From contig CADAIP010000004.1 in assembly GCA_902787975.1 (NCBI GenBank), positions 186,001-250,000 of the forward strand: 64,000 nt of DNA. The letters run 5' to 3'. Made by a program: the position numbers and the translations under genes. Below are positions 9,874-17,161 of the stretch, piece by piece. The stretch is from Oscillospiraceae bacterium. GTDB taxonomy: Bacteria; Bacillota; Clostridia; Saccharofermentanales; Saccharofermentanaceae. Each line of letters starts with the position of its first letter. Within the stretch, counting starts at the first letter, position 1. A model generated the notes under the pieces. The model had not been told where the DNA came from. It made no database searches and saw only the letters and a program-made list of their open reading frames with translations.

Positions 9874-10569
9874 ATGAGGGGAATCGTTTTCGACATAGAT
9901 GACACTCTCTACTGCAGGCAGGATATGCTCGTTCAGGCGGCAGAGAGCGTTCTTGGGGTTAAAGTCAGAGACTGGCGTGAATTCATAAGCATTTTCTATG
10001 AGAAGAGCGACATCAACATGGCAGCGCTCGAATCAGGCGAGATCTCCACCAGGGACATAAACGGCTGGCGCTACAATGAGACATTCAGAATACTTGGGCT
10101 CCCCTTTAAGCCCGAAGACGGGTGCCTATCGGCTGATGCATATCTTGAGCTTCAGAGCCACATGTTCTTAAGTGATGACATGAAGAAGGCATTGGACAGA
10201 TTTGCTTCAGATCCTGAATTCAAGCTCGCGATACTTACAGCAGGCGAATCAAAGCACCAGTGGCACAAAGTAGACATGCTCGGCCTTGATAAATGGTTCG
10301 ACCGCGCAAATATTCTCGTTACCGGCGACACGGGCTTCTCGAAGCCTGACGTAAGATTATGCAGGATAATAGAAGACAATCTTGATCTTAAGCCCGGAGA
10401 ACTTTGGATGATCGGTGACAATTACGACAAGGACATCACGGGCGCATTGGATTCAGGCTGGCATTCCATATGGATCAACAGAAGAAATCTTCCAAAGCCG
10501 GAAAGACTTCCCGACTATGAAGTCCTTACGGATAAAGAACTAACGGATCTTCTGCTTACGGATTTTTAA
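9874..10569 (+). CDS. HAD-family phosphatase
   Basis: A 231-residue cytoplasmic HAD-superfamily hydrolase. Motif I is DIDDTLY near the N-terminus with the nucleophilic aspartate, motif II is ILTAGES, motif III is the lysine in GFSKPD, and motif IV is MIGDNYDKDITGA. A helical cap lies between motifs I and II, as in the YjjG/phosphoglycolate phosphatase type. The substrate cannot be inferred. ATG 9874 follows GGAGG with a 5-nt spacer; an in-frame TTG directly before it is too close. It is the only plus-strand gene here and converges on the radical SAM gene, with just four bases between the stop codons and no obvious terminator. Confidence 0.88.
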   Translation: MRGIVFDIDDTLYCRQDMLVQAAESVLGVKVRDWREFISIFYEKSDINMAALESGEISTRDINGWRYNETFRILGLPFKPEDGCLSADAYLELQSHMFLSDDMKKALDRFASDPEFKLAILTAGESKHQWHKVDMLGLDKWFDRANILVTGDTGFSKPDVRLCRIIEDNLDLKPGELWMIGDNYDKDITGALDSGWHSIWINRRNLPKPERLPDYEVLTDKELTDLLLTDF

Positions 10570-10573
10570 AAAA

Positions 10574-11644
10574 TTAAGCTTTTACTGCAAAGAAATCAGC
10601 GAATTCCTTGGCATTATACTCGTAGAGCTCGTTGCCGAGTCTGTCGGCGACTTCAATTATCGTGCGTTCATACGTGCACTGCAGAGGAGATACTTTATCT
10701 GCGCTGCCGGTATTCATGCGGTTAGCACATCCGCAGGAATTCGTGCATCTGCTCTTAAGGTCACATTCCTTACATGTCTCAGGAGTATTGCTCTTAGCTG
10801 CGATCTTAGCCATGCGGTCTTTATCGAGTCCCTCGAAAACATTACCCATGTAATACTCTTCGTCGTTTATAAAAGATGTGCACGGATAGATGTTGCCGTC
10901 AGGAGTTACAGAGAGCTGTCTTACGCCCAGATGGCAGTGCTCTGCAGGATTCTTACCGTTAACACACTCTCTTATCTTGTTAACAAGCGGAGTGACATAA
11001 TGCTTTCTTCCTGCCTTGAATTCATCTCTTAAGAAATCAGCAACCTTATTGATCTCTACTTTATATACTTCAAGATCTTCGTCAGTCCATGAGACATTCT
11101 TACCATATGCCATGACAGTCGACACATCCCTGAAGCCCAACGAAAGAAGATACTTTACAGAGTCGCATAAAACACCGCATGCCTTGGGGTCGAGCGTCAG
11201 CATGGCCATAGTGTTCGGAAGATAGGACAGGATGAGTTTTGCCTTCTTCTCAAGAATTTCTGCAGTTGAACTTCCGTCAGGAAAACGTCTTGAAATGTCC
11301 TGACCTTTGCCGTCAAATGAAAGACCGATCTTCATGTTGACTGCCTTGGCTCTTTTTAAGAATTCCTCATCAATGAGAGTTCCGTTCGTGGTCATCTTGC
11401 AGGCGAAAGGAATGCCTGTCTCAGAAGTCTTCTTTTCGCAATAATCGAGAGCCTCATAGATGAGGTCTTTCTTTAACAGAGGCTCGCCTCCGAAAAAGCA
11501 AAAGCCCGCTTTGTTTCCTTTGGAATAAGCGAGGTCTATAGTCTTATATAATGTCTCCAAAGACATATCCCTGGGAGTCTTTTCCCTAAGGCAGTAACTG
11601 CATGCCATGTTGCAGTTCTCTGTAAGATGGACCGTAAAATTCAT
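10574..11644 (-). CDS. Radical SAM/SPASM enzyme, putative peptide maturase
   Basis: A 356-residue radical SAM protein. The [4Fe-4S] motif CxxxCxxC (C11, C15, C18 in CNMACSYC) is at the very N-terminus, followed by the GGEP motif in FCFFGGEPLL. The C-terminus has a SPASM-type cluster of cysteines: CHLGVRQLSVTPDGNIYPC, then CKECDLKSRCTNSCGC and a last cysteine in LQCTYE, enough for auxiliary iron-sulfur clusters. Such proteins modify ribosomally made peptides or act as sulfatase maturases. No sulfatase is nearby; two small precursor-like genes lie immediately upstream in the same direction, the nearer ending 6 nt before this ATG with the GAGG inside its last codons. No RRE (PqqD-like) domain is fused. 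Chemistry unknown. Confidence 0.85.
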   Translation of the reverse strand: MNFTVHLTENCNMACSYCLREKTPRDMSLETLYKTIDLAYSKGNKAGFCFFGGEPLLKKDLIYEALDYCEKKTSETGIPFACKMTTNGTLIDEEFLKRAKAVNMKIGLSFDGKGQDISRRFPDGSSTAEILEKKAKLILSYLPNTMAMLTLDPKACGVLCDSVKYLLSLGFRDVSTVMAYGKNVSWTDEDLEVYKVEINKVADFLRDEFKAGRKHYVTPLVNKIRECVNGKNPAEHCHLGVRQLSVTPDGNIYPCTSFINDEEYYMGNVFEGLDKDRMAKIAAKSNTPETCKECDLKSRCTNSCGCANRMNTGSADKVSPLQCTYERTIIEVADRLGNELYEYNAKEFADFFAVKA

Positions 11645-11650
11645 ATCAGA

Positions 11651-11980
11651 TCATTCCTCTGCTTCAGTTTCTTCCTCTTCCGTTTCCTCTTCTGCATCAG
11701 TTTCTTCGGACTCGTCAGTCTCTGTCTCTACAGAGCACACTGCCTCGTTTTTCTCGTCAGGTGCGTTGGGATCGATCGTTGTCTCACCCATAAGTACAAC
11801 CTCTTCAGTCTCAACTGTCTGTGCTTCACCTTCAAGCTGTACTTCGGTCTCGGCAATAGTCAAGCCGCCTGCAATCTGAGGTCCGCATGCAGTACCGAAC
11901 AAAGCAGTTGCTCCGATAAGAGTTGCAATTCCGGCTGCATATAAAGGCTTCTTATAATCATGCTTAGGATCTATCTTCAT
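11651..11980 (-). CDS. Precursor-like small lipoprotein A of the radical SAM cassette
   Basis: A 109-residue protein with a basic start (MKIDPKHDYKKP), a hydrophobic segment (about 13-30) and a cysteine in GTACGP at 32, so it resembles a lipoprotein signal with an imperfect lipobox. The first 34 residues match the neighbouring protein at 31 positions. The remainder is different and very acidic; it holds two copies of a motif like EVxLxGE (EVQLEGEAQ and EVVLMGETTIDP), one cysteine in EAVCSVE and a Glu/Thr-rich tail. A strong AGGAGGGG precedes the ATG. It is 33 nt after precursor B and 6 nt before the maturase, so all three are co-transcribed. Proposed role: substrate of the radical SAM enzyme (inferred). 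Confidence 0.75.
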   Translation of the reverse strand: MKIDPKHDYKKPLYAAGIATLIGATALFGTACGPQIAGGLTIAETEVQLEGEAQTVETEEVVLMGETTIDPNAPDEKNEAVCSVETETDESEETDAEEETEEEETEAEE

Positions 11981-12013
11981 AATATTCTCCCCTCCTAAAT
12001 ATTACAAATGTGA

Positions 12014-12358
12014 TCAGTGCTCGATTTTTGAATTACCGGGTTCAACTACTGTAGCGGCACCTCCAAGAGAAGGTTCGGTTTCACAAATTGTTTCCCCGCC
12101 TGCAAGCTCAATTTCTGTAGGATCTGTCTCAACAACAGCCACATCACCGCCAATCTCAACATAACCGGGATCTATAATCTCTTCACCGGCAAGCTCGACC
12201 TCTGTCTCTGAAGGCTTTGAGTCTCTGTTGCTCTTTGTTCTTCCGGTTGAATCTTTCGGGCCGCAGGCCGTACCGAAAAGGGCTGTTGCACCGATAAGAG
12301 TTGCAACGCCGATAGCATATATAGGCTTTTTATAATCGTGCTTAGGATCGATCTTCAT
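12014..12358 (-). CDS. Precursor-like small lipoprotein B of the radical SAM cassette
   Basis: A 114-residue paralogue of the protein at 11651-11980. The leader is almost the same (MKIDPKHDYKKP, hydrophobic stretch, GATALFGTACGP), but the rest has diverged. After a polar linker (KDSTGRTKSNRDSKP) it has about four repeats of 13-16 residues: EVELAGEEIIDP, VEIGGDVAVVETDP, EIELAGGETICETEP and LGGAATVVEP. Each has a Gly-Gly or Gly-Glu core and most end with Asp/Glu-Pro. AAGGAG lies 7 nt before ATG 12358. It is the first gene of the cassette. A conserved leader with a variable repetitive C-terminus is the pattern expected of duplicated RiPP precursors; export or lipidation is also possible. Confidence 0.75.
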   Translation of the reverse strand: MKIDPKHDYKKPIYAIGVATLIGATALFGTACGPKDSTGRTKSNRDSKPSETEVELAGEEIIDPGYVEIGGDVAVVETDPTEIELAGGETICETEPSLGGAATVVEPGNSKIEH

Positions 12359-12396
12359 TTTATGTCTCCTTTAATCATCATAACATCCAGGCTTTT

Positions 12397-12412
12397 CGCC
12401 GGAAAACCGGCG
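12397..12412 (-). promoter_or_regulatory. GC-rich hairpin in the leader of the peptide cassette
   Basis: CGCCGG-AAAA-CCGGCG, a 6-bp perfect stem with a tetraloop, 39 nt upstream of precursor B. An AT-rich stretch with TATATATA follows upstream on the minus strand (12413-12445) and probably contains the promoter, but no clear -35/-10 pair could be fixed. Confidence 0.35.
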
Positions 12413-12505
12413 CCTTTTACTATATATACAGATAATATATCCAAAATGTTGCAACAGGCCCCAAAAAATATTACAACAAATTTCTTCATCGTAATCCGCC
12501 TTAAC

Positions 12506-12539
12506 TAAAACAGGGTGCCCCATAGTCTGAGACACCCTG
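12506..12539 (-). terminator. Terminator of the lipoprotein gene
   Basis: Minus strand CAGGGTGTCTC pairs with GGGGCACCCTG (11 bp, two G-U pairs) and is followed by TTTTA. It separates the 12556-13305 lipoprotein from the peptide cassette, so the cassette has its own transcript. Confidence 0.75.
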
Positions 12540-12555
12540 CAAAAACCGAATTAAT

Positions 12556-13305
12556 TTACAAATGTTTTGATTCTGAGAAACGGACCTCATAATAAGTCAC
12601 ACCTTTAGAAGATTCTTTTTCTTTATATGTGACAAAGTAAGTATGCTCATAACCGATTTTTATCATGTATCCTTTTGTATAATAGCCTTGACCGTCAAAA
12701 TCTGTGACCTCAGCATCACCGACATTATAATAATCTAAAAACGATTGCATGATTACTTCAGCTCTATCAAGATCATACACAGTAAACTCCATAACACACT
12801 CTACATGCTGAAACGGATCTTCTTTAAGATATATTGTCGTAATGTGATCAATCGGATCGTAAAATCTGTACGAATAATCTATGTCAAGTTTATCGTCATC
12901 TCCAGTATCATAACTCTTCGGTTCAGCCAACAGATAATCTCTGAATTTCTCCCTGTAATCAAGACCAACTTCATCAACAGCCTCACAGTAATAAACATAG
13001 AGTTCAACTATCTCATCAGGCGTCTTATCATCGATCAGGTAATAATATTCCTCACCGTCTGAACCACCTTCTTCATAGTACTTTCTGCCCTTGGTTTCGT
13101 CAGCATCATCGTCCGATCTTCTGTTGCGGCCACGGTCATCGTCGTCATCTTCATCATCTTCCGTGTGCTCCGACCTGCTATCATGGTCACGGTCATCATC
13201 GTCATCTCTGCGTGACTTACCTGAGCCCTTACTACCGCATGCGCAAAGGCCCATAATCATTGCACCTGCAAGCAATACACATAAAAACTTCTTCATCTCT
13301 TTCAT
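12556..13305 (-). CDS. Lipoprotein with Asp/Arg-rich linker, unknown function
   Basis: A 249-residue secreted lipoprotein. The signal peptide MKEMKKFLCVLLAGAMIMG ends in the lipobox LCACG (Cys at about 23). It is followed by a striking charged low-complexity segment made of Asp, Arg, Glu and Ser (about 30-75), probably a wall-spanning linker. The rest (about 85-249) is a Tyr/Asp-rich globular domain with no family that I recognise. GGAGGAG lies 5 nt from ATG 13305. A promoter at 13374-13401 and a terminator at 12506-12539 make it a single-gene unit. Confidence 0.82.
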   Translation of the reverse strand: MKEMKKFLCVLLAGAMIMGLCACGSKGSGKSRRDDDDDRDHDSRSEHTEDDEDDDDDRGRNRRSDDDADETKGRKYYEEGGSDGEEYYYLIDDKTPDEIVELYVYYCEAVDEVGLDYREKFRDYLLAEPKSYDTGDDDKLDIDYSYRFYDPIDHITTIYLKEDPFQHVECVMEFTVYDLDRAEVIMQSFLDYYNVGDAEVTDFDGQGYYTKGYMIKIGYEHTYFVTYKEKESSKGVTYYEVRFSESKHL

Positions 13306-13373
13306 TGTTTCTCCTCCCTTATATAAAAAGCAAAAAAGGACCGCCTGACAGCAATCCCCATAAAGCCAAAATC

Positions 13374-13401
13374 ATTATACAGCATTAAAGATATTTGACA
13401 A
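13374..13401 (-). promoter_or_regulatory. Sigma-A promoter of the 12556-13305 lipoprotein
   Basis: Minus strand TTGTCA (13401-13396), 16-bp spacer, TATAAT (13379-13374), about 70 nt before the start codon. Confidence 0.6.
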
Positions 13402-13440
13402 AGTTTTTGTTACCTCACACGGTGAACAGGCGTTTTAACG

Positions 13441-14307
13441 TTACCTGGATCCCTTATATCCGACACCGTAAGTGTCAGTGTAATAATCGATCCTCTTCGA
13501 ATCGTCGAAAACAGGCTCATAGATGTTCTTGTCAGGATCGATGCCGACAAGCGAGCAAACAGCCTTATTTGCTCTTACCGTAAGGTCCTTCTCGCGTTCC
13601 TTGGGTTTGAGATCCTTATCCGGATATATAGGTTCTCCGACATGAATCGTAAACACAGCTATCTGACGGAATATATTCTTACGGATCCAGTTCGGTTCTC
13701 GGTAAGAGAACCCCAAAGGAATAACGGGCTTGTCATTGCTTACAGCTATCATTGACGCACCGCGTTTAAACGGACGGATAGGCTGATAGTATTCCCACAT
13801 CGAACCTTCCGCATAGATGTGCAGCCAGCCGTGATCTTCATTAAGAAGACCGCTTAATGTTTTTAAGAATGCCTTCTGGCCGGCAACGCTTTTTTCAGGA
13901 ATCGGAATTCCTCCGACAAGACGTATAAGTGTACCGTTCTCACCGTTGATGTTCTTATCCCATGCAAGAAGATTGGATTTATAAGGTCGTATGGCTTTCA
14001 TTACGGCAAGATAATCCCACATGTGAACATGGTTGCAGACCGAGATAACGCCGTCATCAAGAACGTCTTTGTATTTCTTGATGTTTTCACGGCCCTCGAT
14101 CTTTAGGCCAAGACGTATCGTCGCAACCGGAAAAACAACCACATTTAGAAGTATGCGGACCATCTTCTGCTTGAATCTGAACCAGCCTGACTTATCGATA
14201 TAAGGATACGAGGAATCGAAAACATACCCGCGGTCCTTATGGATCTCCAGGTAATGTTTGTCTGTTATCTCTGTATACGGAAAACGGTTTGTCTTCGGAT
14301 CAAACAT
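13441..14307 (-). CDS. 1-acyl-glycerol-3-phosphate acyltransferase-like (PlsC family)
   Basis: A 288-residue glycerolipid acyltransferase-fold protein. The catalytic pattern NHxxxxD appears as CNHVHMWDYL, the second block as IYAEGSMWEY (a variant of the EGTRS motif) and the third as VIPLGFSY. A hydrophobic stretch near 50-65 (MVRILLNVVVFPVATIRLGL) suggests membrane attachment. It probably acylates lysophosphatidate or a related acceptor. The variant EGSMWEY means the true acceptor is uncertain. ATG 14307 has GAAAGAG upstream; an in-frame GTG two codons earlier is less likely. No terminator is evident behind it. Confidence 0.82.
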   Translation of the reverse strand: MFDPKTNRFPYTEITDKHYLEIHKDRGYVFDSSYPYIDKSGWFRFKQKMVRILLNVVVFPVATIRLGLKIEGRENIKKYKDVLDDGVISVCNHVHMWDYLAVMKAIRPYKSNLLAWDKNINGENGTLIRLVGGIPIPEKSVAGQKAFLKTLSGLLNEDHGWLHIYAEGSMWEYYQPIRPFKRGASMIAVSNDKPVIPLGFSYREPNWIRKNIFRQIAVFTIHVGEPIYPDKDLKPKEREKDLTVRANKAVCSLVGIDPDKNIYEPVFDDSKRIDYYTDTYGVGYKGSR

Positions 14308-14349
14308 AGTCACTCTTTCAGGTTCAGATCTAGTCTGTTTATAAAAGTG

Positions 14350-14355
14350 ATTATA
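14350..14355 (-). promoter_or_regulatory. Probable -10 box of the acyltransferase gene
   Basis: Minus-strand TATAAT about 43 nt before the start codon, just after the terminator of the preceding gene. No convincing -35 hexamer. Confidence 0.4.
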
Positions 14356-14376
14356 TCATTTGTTTCGAAGTGCCCT

Positions 14377-14419
14377 AAAACGAACAACGGCAGATCACTC
14401 ATGTGTCTGTGATCTGCCG
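14377..14419 (-). terminator. Terminator of the GG-leader peptide gene
   Basis: CGGCAGATCAC (14388-14398) and GTGATCTGCCG (14409-14419) form a perfect 11-bp stem with a 10-nt loop; on the minus strand it is followed by the T-rich TTGTTCGTTTTA. Confidence 0.8.
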
Positions 14420-14456
14420 CTGAATTTAAGTTATTGCTGAATTGAAGTTACTGCTG

Positions 14457-14789
14457 TCACGGAAGAGGGATAGCGATCTTTGGTCCTTTGATCAATTTCT
14501 GTTTGGCAATCTCTCTCGCCTCATAATATGTAATGGGATGGCCATTATAAAAATATTCATTGTCGCTGGCAGGATGAGTGACACATGTAATGCCGATCGT
14601 TTCCCATGCTTTGCTCACTTTATCAGAACAGTCATTCCAGTTGAACGTTGCCTCAAAGCTGTTAAAATCTCCGTCCATAAGTCCATTCTTATGAAGAAAT
14701 TCACTGTCATTTACGACCTCACCGATAACTCCGCCGCTTACGATTTCGAGATCTTTCATATCGAGTTCTTTCATATTTTTGTTTTTCAT
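14457..14789 (-). CDS. Double-glycine-leader peptide (putative bacteriocin/RiPP-like)
   Basis: A 110-residue protein whose start, MKNKNMKELDMKDLEIVSGG, has the hallmark of a class II bacteriocin or related leader: spaced leucines (EL, DL), the hydrophobic-x-hydrophobic pattern and a Gly-Gly at 19-20 where a C39-peptidase ABC exporter would cut. The mature part would be 90 residues with two cysteines (NDCSDK and GITCVTH) and a C-terminal end in Pro-Leu-Pro. That is longer than most bacteriocins. AAGGAGG lies 7 nt before ATG 14789, so it is strongly translated. It is monocistronic, with a terminator behind it. No exporter, immunity protein or modifying enzyme adjoins it in the window; the maturase at 10574-11644 is 3 kb away and its substrates have a different leader. 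Confidence 0.75.
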   Translation of the reverse strand: MKNKNMKELDMKDLEIVSGGVIGEVVNDSEFLHKNGLMDGDFNSFEATFNWNDCSDKVSKAWETIGITCVTHPASDNEYFYNGHPITYYEAREIAKQKLIKGPKIAIPLP

Positions 14790-14849
14790 GTTGAAGCCTC
14801 CTTGTTTGATGTTTTTATGTTATGTCTTCATTATCACGGTCCGCGGAAA

Positions 14850-14874
14850 GCCGGACAATCAGTAATGTCCAGCC
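14850..14874. promoter_or_regulatory. Hairpin in the leader of the GG-leader gene
   Basis: GCCGGACA (14850-14857) pairs with TGTCCAGC (14866-14873) around an 8-nt loop. On the plus strand TTTTT follows, so it would also stop antisense transcription. On the minus strand it lies in the 5' leader of the peptide gene. Confidence 0.4.
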
Positions 14875-14920
14875 TTTTTGTCGGTTAAGCAACAAATACG
14901 GGGTTTACTGTTGCAGAACA

Positions 14921-14948
14921 TAAAAAGGACCCGGTTTGATCCGGGTCC
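14921..14948 (-). terminator. Terminator of glnA
   Basis: Minus-strand GGACCCGG and CCGGGTCC form a perfect 8-bp GC-rich stem with a 6-nt loop followed by TTTTTA. Confidence 0.9.
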
Positions 14949-14973
14949 CGAGTGTGTTTTTGTTGTGATCAGT

Positions 14974-16398
14974 TTAGAGATCGTAATACATCTCATATTC
15001 CATAGGTGTAGGCATCGAGATGTGACGTCCGAGATCCTTTCTTCTGTTTGCGATCCAGAGGTTGATAAGCTCGACCGGGAAAACGCCGCCTGCCGTAAGG
15101 AAGTCGTGATCTTTCTCGAGTGCTTTAAGAGCAGAACCCAAAGACTTGGGAAGACCCTTGATCTTTTTCTTGTCTTCTTCGGAAAGATTGAAAAGGTTAA
15201 AGTCATAAGGGCCATAGCCTTCAGCTTCAGGATCGATCTTATTCTTAATACCGTCCAGACCAGCCATGAGGATTGCGGCATAGCAATAGTAAGGATTGCA
15301 TGTGGCATCCGGATTCCTTAATTCAAATCTCTTCTTGTCAGGTGTCTTGGCGTATGCGGGAATACGGATTACAGCGCTTCTGTTAGCGGTAGCATAACCG
15401 ATCGTGACAGGCGCTTCAAAGCCCGGAAGAAGTCTCTTGTAAGAGTTGGTCGAAGGATTTGAGAATGCGCAGATCGCAGAAACGTGCTTTAAGACTCCGC
15501 CAATGAAATAAAGAGCAGTCTGTGACAAGCCCGAGTATCCGTTCTCATCGTAGAAAACAGGCTTTCCGTCCTTGAACATAAGCATATGGACATGCATGCC
15601 TGAACCGGCTTCACCATATACGGGCTTCGGCATGAACGTAGCTGTCTTTCCTTCTGCTACAGCCTCATTCTTGACGATGTACTTGGTAAGCATCGTCTTA
15701 TCTGCCATCTCGGTCATGGTACCGAATTCAACTTCGATCTCCATCTGTGCGGAACCTACTTCGTGATGGTGATACTTGACCTTGATGCCCTGGTTCTCCA
15801 TGAGCATAGCAACGCGGCTTCTGAAGTCATAAGCGACATCCTGAGGAGGAGCGATATGGTATCCGCCCTGATGAGGAGTCTGGAAACCTAAGCTGCCGAT
15901 CTCGCCTGAATTCCAGAACGCTTCATCACCGTCAATGGTAAAGCCGGAACTGTTTGGTTTGTTGGCGAATGTGACCTCATCGAAAACATAGAACTCGAAT
16001 TCAGGTCCCAAAAGGAACTGGTCAGCAACGCCCGTTTCCTTCATGTATTCTTCTGCACGCTTACTGACGTTTCTTGGTTCCTGGTTAAAAGGAATGTTCC
16101 CGTCTTTTCCGATGATGCGTACGTCGCCGATCATGGAGAGAGTCTTGATCTCGCAGAAATCGTCGATAGCGGCACTTGAGAGATCAGGAATAAATACCAT
16201 GTCACTCTTCTCGACGGGCGCAAAACCATAATTGCTGCCGTCAAAACCTATGCCTTCTGTCATGACAGATTCAGTGAATCTTTCTGCCGGGATCGTCAGA
16301 TGATGCCATCTTCCGTTGAGATCTATCATCCTGAAATCGATCATCTTGATGTCATTCTCGTCGATGTAGATCCTCGCTTCCTCAAAGTTACTCAGCAT
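14974..16398 (-). CDS. glnA: Glutamine synthetase, type I
   Basis: Makes glutamine from glutamate, ammonia and ATP. The grasp N-terminal domain has FDGSNYGFAPVEKSDMV; the catalytic domain has GPEFEFYVF, GYHIAPPQD, HHHEVGSAQMEIE, GSGMHVHM and the NPSTNSYKRL ring. At 474 residues it is a little longer than the usual alpha type. The position equal to the adenylylated tyrosine of E. coli (NLYDLPPE) reads NLFNLSEE, so a Phe replaces Tyr and adenylylation control is unlikely. ATG 16398 is chosen because GGAGGT lies 7 nt upstream; an in-frame GTG three codons earlier overlaps that site. A long hairpin lies in the leader. No GlnR/TnrA-type box was seen. Confidence 0.95.
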   Translation of the reverse strand: MLSNFEEARIYIDENDIKMIDFRMIDLNGRWHHLTIPAERFTESVMTEGIGFDGSNYGFAPVEKSDMVFIPDLSSAAIDDFCEIKTLSMIGDVRIIGKDGNIPFNQEPRNVSKRAEEYMKETGVADQFLLGPEFEFYVFDEVTFANKPNSSGFTIDGDEAFWNSGEIGSLGFQTPHQGGYHIAPPQDVAYDFRSRVAMLMENQGIKVKYHHHEVGSAQMEIEVEFGTMTEMADKTMLTKYIVKNEAVAEGKTATFMPKPVYGEAGSGMHVHMLMFKDGKPVFYDENGYSGLSQTALYFIGGVLKHVSAICAFSNPSTNSYKRLLPGFEAPVTIGYATANRSAVIRIPAYAKTPDKKRFELRNPDATCNPYYCYAAILMAGLDGIKNKIDPEAEGYGPYDFNLFNLSEEDKKKIKGLPKSLGSALKALEKDHDFLTAGGVFPVELINLWIANRRKDLGRHISMPTPMEYEMYYDL

Positions 16399-16423
16399 AT
16401 ATTCCACCTCCGCTAAAGTAAGA

Positions 16424-16468
16424 TAAGCGCTGACCTGAAATAATGCTGCACGTCCAGGTCAACGCTTA
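16424..16468 (-). promoter_or_regulatory. Long hairpin upstream of glnA
   Basis: TAAGCGCTGACCTG (16424-16437) and CAGGTCAACGCTTA (16455-16468) pair over 14 positions with one G-U pair around a 17-nt loop. It lies between an extended -10 like element (TGCTATGAT, about 16477-16485 on the minus strand) and the ribosome binding site, so it would be in the mRNA leader. It may control glnA by attenuation or RNA stability, or be a protein operator. No T-run follows. Confidence 0.5.
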
Positions 16469-16572
16469 ACTAATAAAATCATAGCACAGGGAATATCAAA
16501 TAAAATTGTCAAAGGCAGGGCAAAATGCCCTATTTCCCATATCAAAAGGTGCAATCTGCACAACTGGAATAT

Positions 16573-16974
16573 TTATTTTCTCTTGAAGACCATCTTCATA
16601 CTGTCTTCGCCTTCGCCGACTGTATAAGTCATTTTATTGCCGTGGACCTCCGGCGATACAAAAACAAAATCTCCCAACATCTTGAAATCATATGTATTGT
16701 CACCTGTCTGCTCCACGGTAAAAGTCATCGTTACCGGCTTTTTCATTAACGGTGCTTCGCATGTATATTCAGCTGTAGTTCCGTTCACCACATACTGCTC
16801 GGATACTCCCAGATCCTTAAGTTCAGAAGAGGAAACCTTCGTTCCGTCACTCTCATATTCTTCAACGAGGACCCATGTTCCTTCGATTCCCTTATTGCCG
16901 CAGCCTGATAAAACAAACAGTCCGGCAAACACCAGCGCAAACACTGCAATGAACTTGATGCTTCTTGTCTTCAT
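16573..16974 (-). CDS. Small lipoprotein, lipocalin-like
   Basis: A 133-residue exported lipoprotein. The signal peptide MKTRSIKFIAVFALVFAGLF ends in the lipobox VLSGC. The mature part starts GNKGIEGTWVLVEEYESDGT, a GxW start common to lipocalin-like beta barrels, and alternates beta strands. The function is unknown. The start is ATG 16974 with GAGGGG 7 nt upstream; a longer frame from 17007 would destroy the signal peptide. Its 3' side (16501-16572) has two small hairpins, the likelier terminator being the one with arms AGGGC/GCCCT at 16517-16531. Confidence 0.8.
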   Translation of the reverse strand: MKTRSIKFIAVFALVFAGLFVLSGCGNKGIEGTWVLVEEYESDGTKVSSSELKDLGVSEQYVVNGTTAEYTCEAPLMKKPVTMTFTVEQTGDNTYDFKMLGDFVFVSPEVHGNKMTYTVGEGEDSMKMVFKRK

Positions 16975-17102
16975 TTGTTTTCCCCTCAAAAGAAATTTCC
17001 CATGCAATTATACCAGTAAAGATACTTAGCATATGGAAGAGTTCAAAAGTTCACCGAAAAACAGTAAAATTAACGATTTTCGGCTTTTAGGCATATATCT
17101 CC

Positions 17103-17130
17103 TTGTGAATAGCGGTTATCAAGGTAAAAT
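17103..17130 (+). promoter_or_regulatory. Promoter of the LarA-like gene
   Basis: TTGTGA, 16-bp spacer, TAAAAT, 31 nt upstream of the start codon. Confidence 0.5.
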
Positions 17131-17161
17131 AGAAAAATCTTATATTTATTTGGAGCGGCAT

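Noticed and set aside
10152..10421. Minus-strand open frame inside the HAD phosphatase
   Set aside because: Antisense shadow; HAD motifs I-IV are intact in the plus-strand frame.
17033..17161. 43-codon N-terminal extension of the LarA-like protein
   Set aside because: The promoter at 17103-17130 lies inside it and the internal ATG has a proper ribosome binding site.
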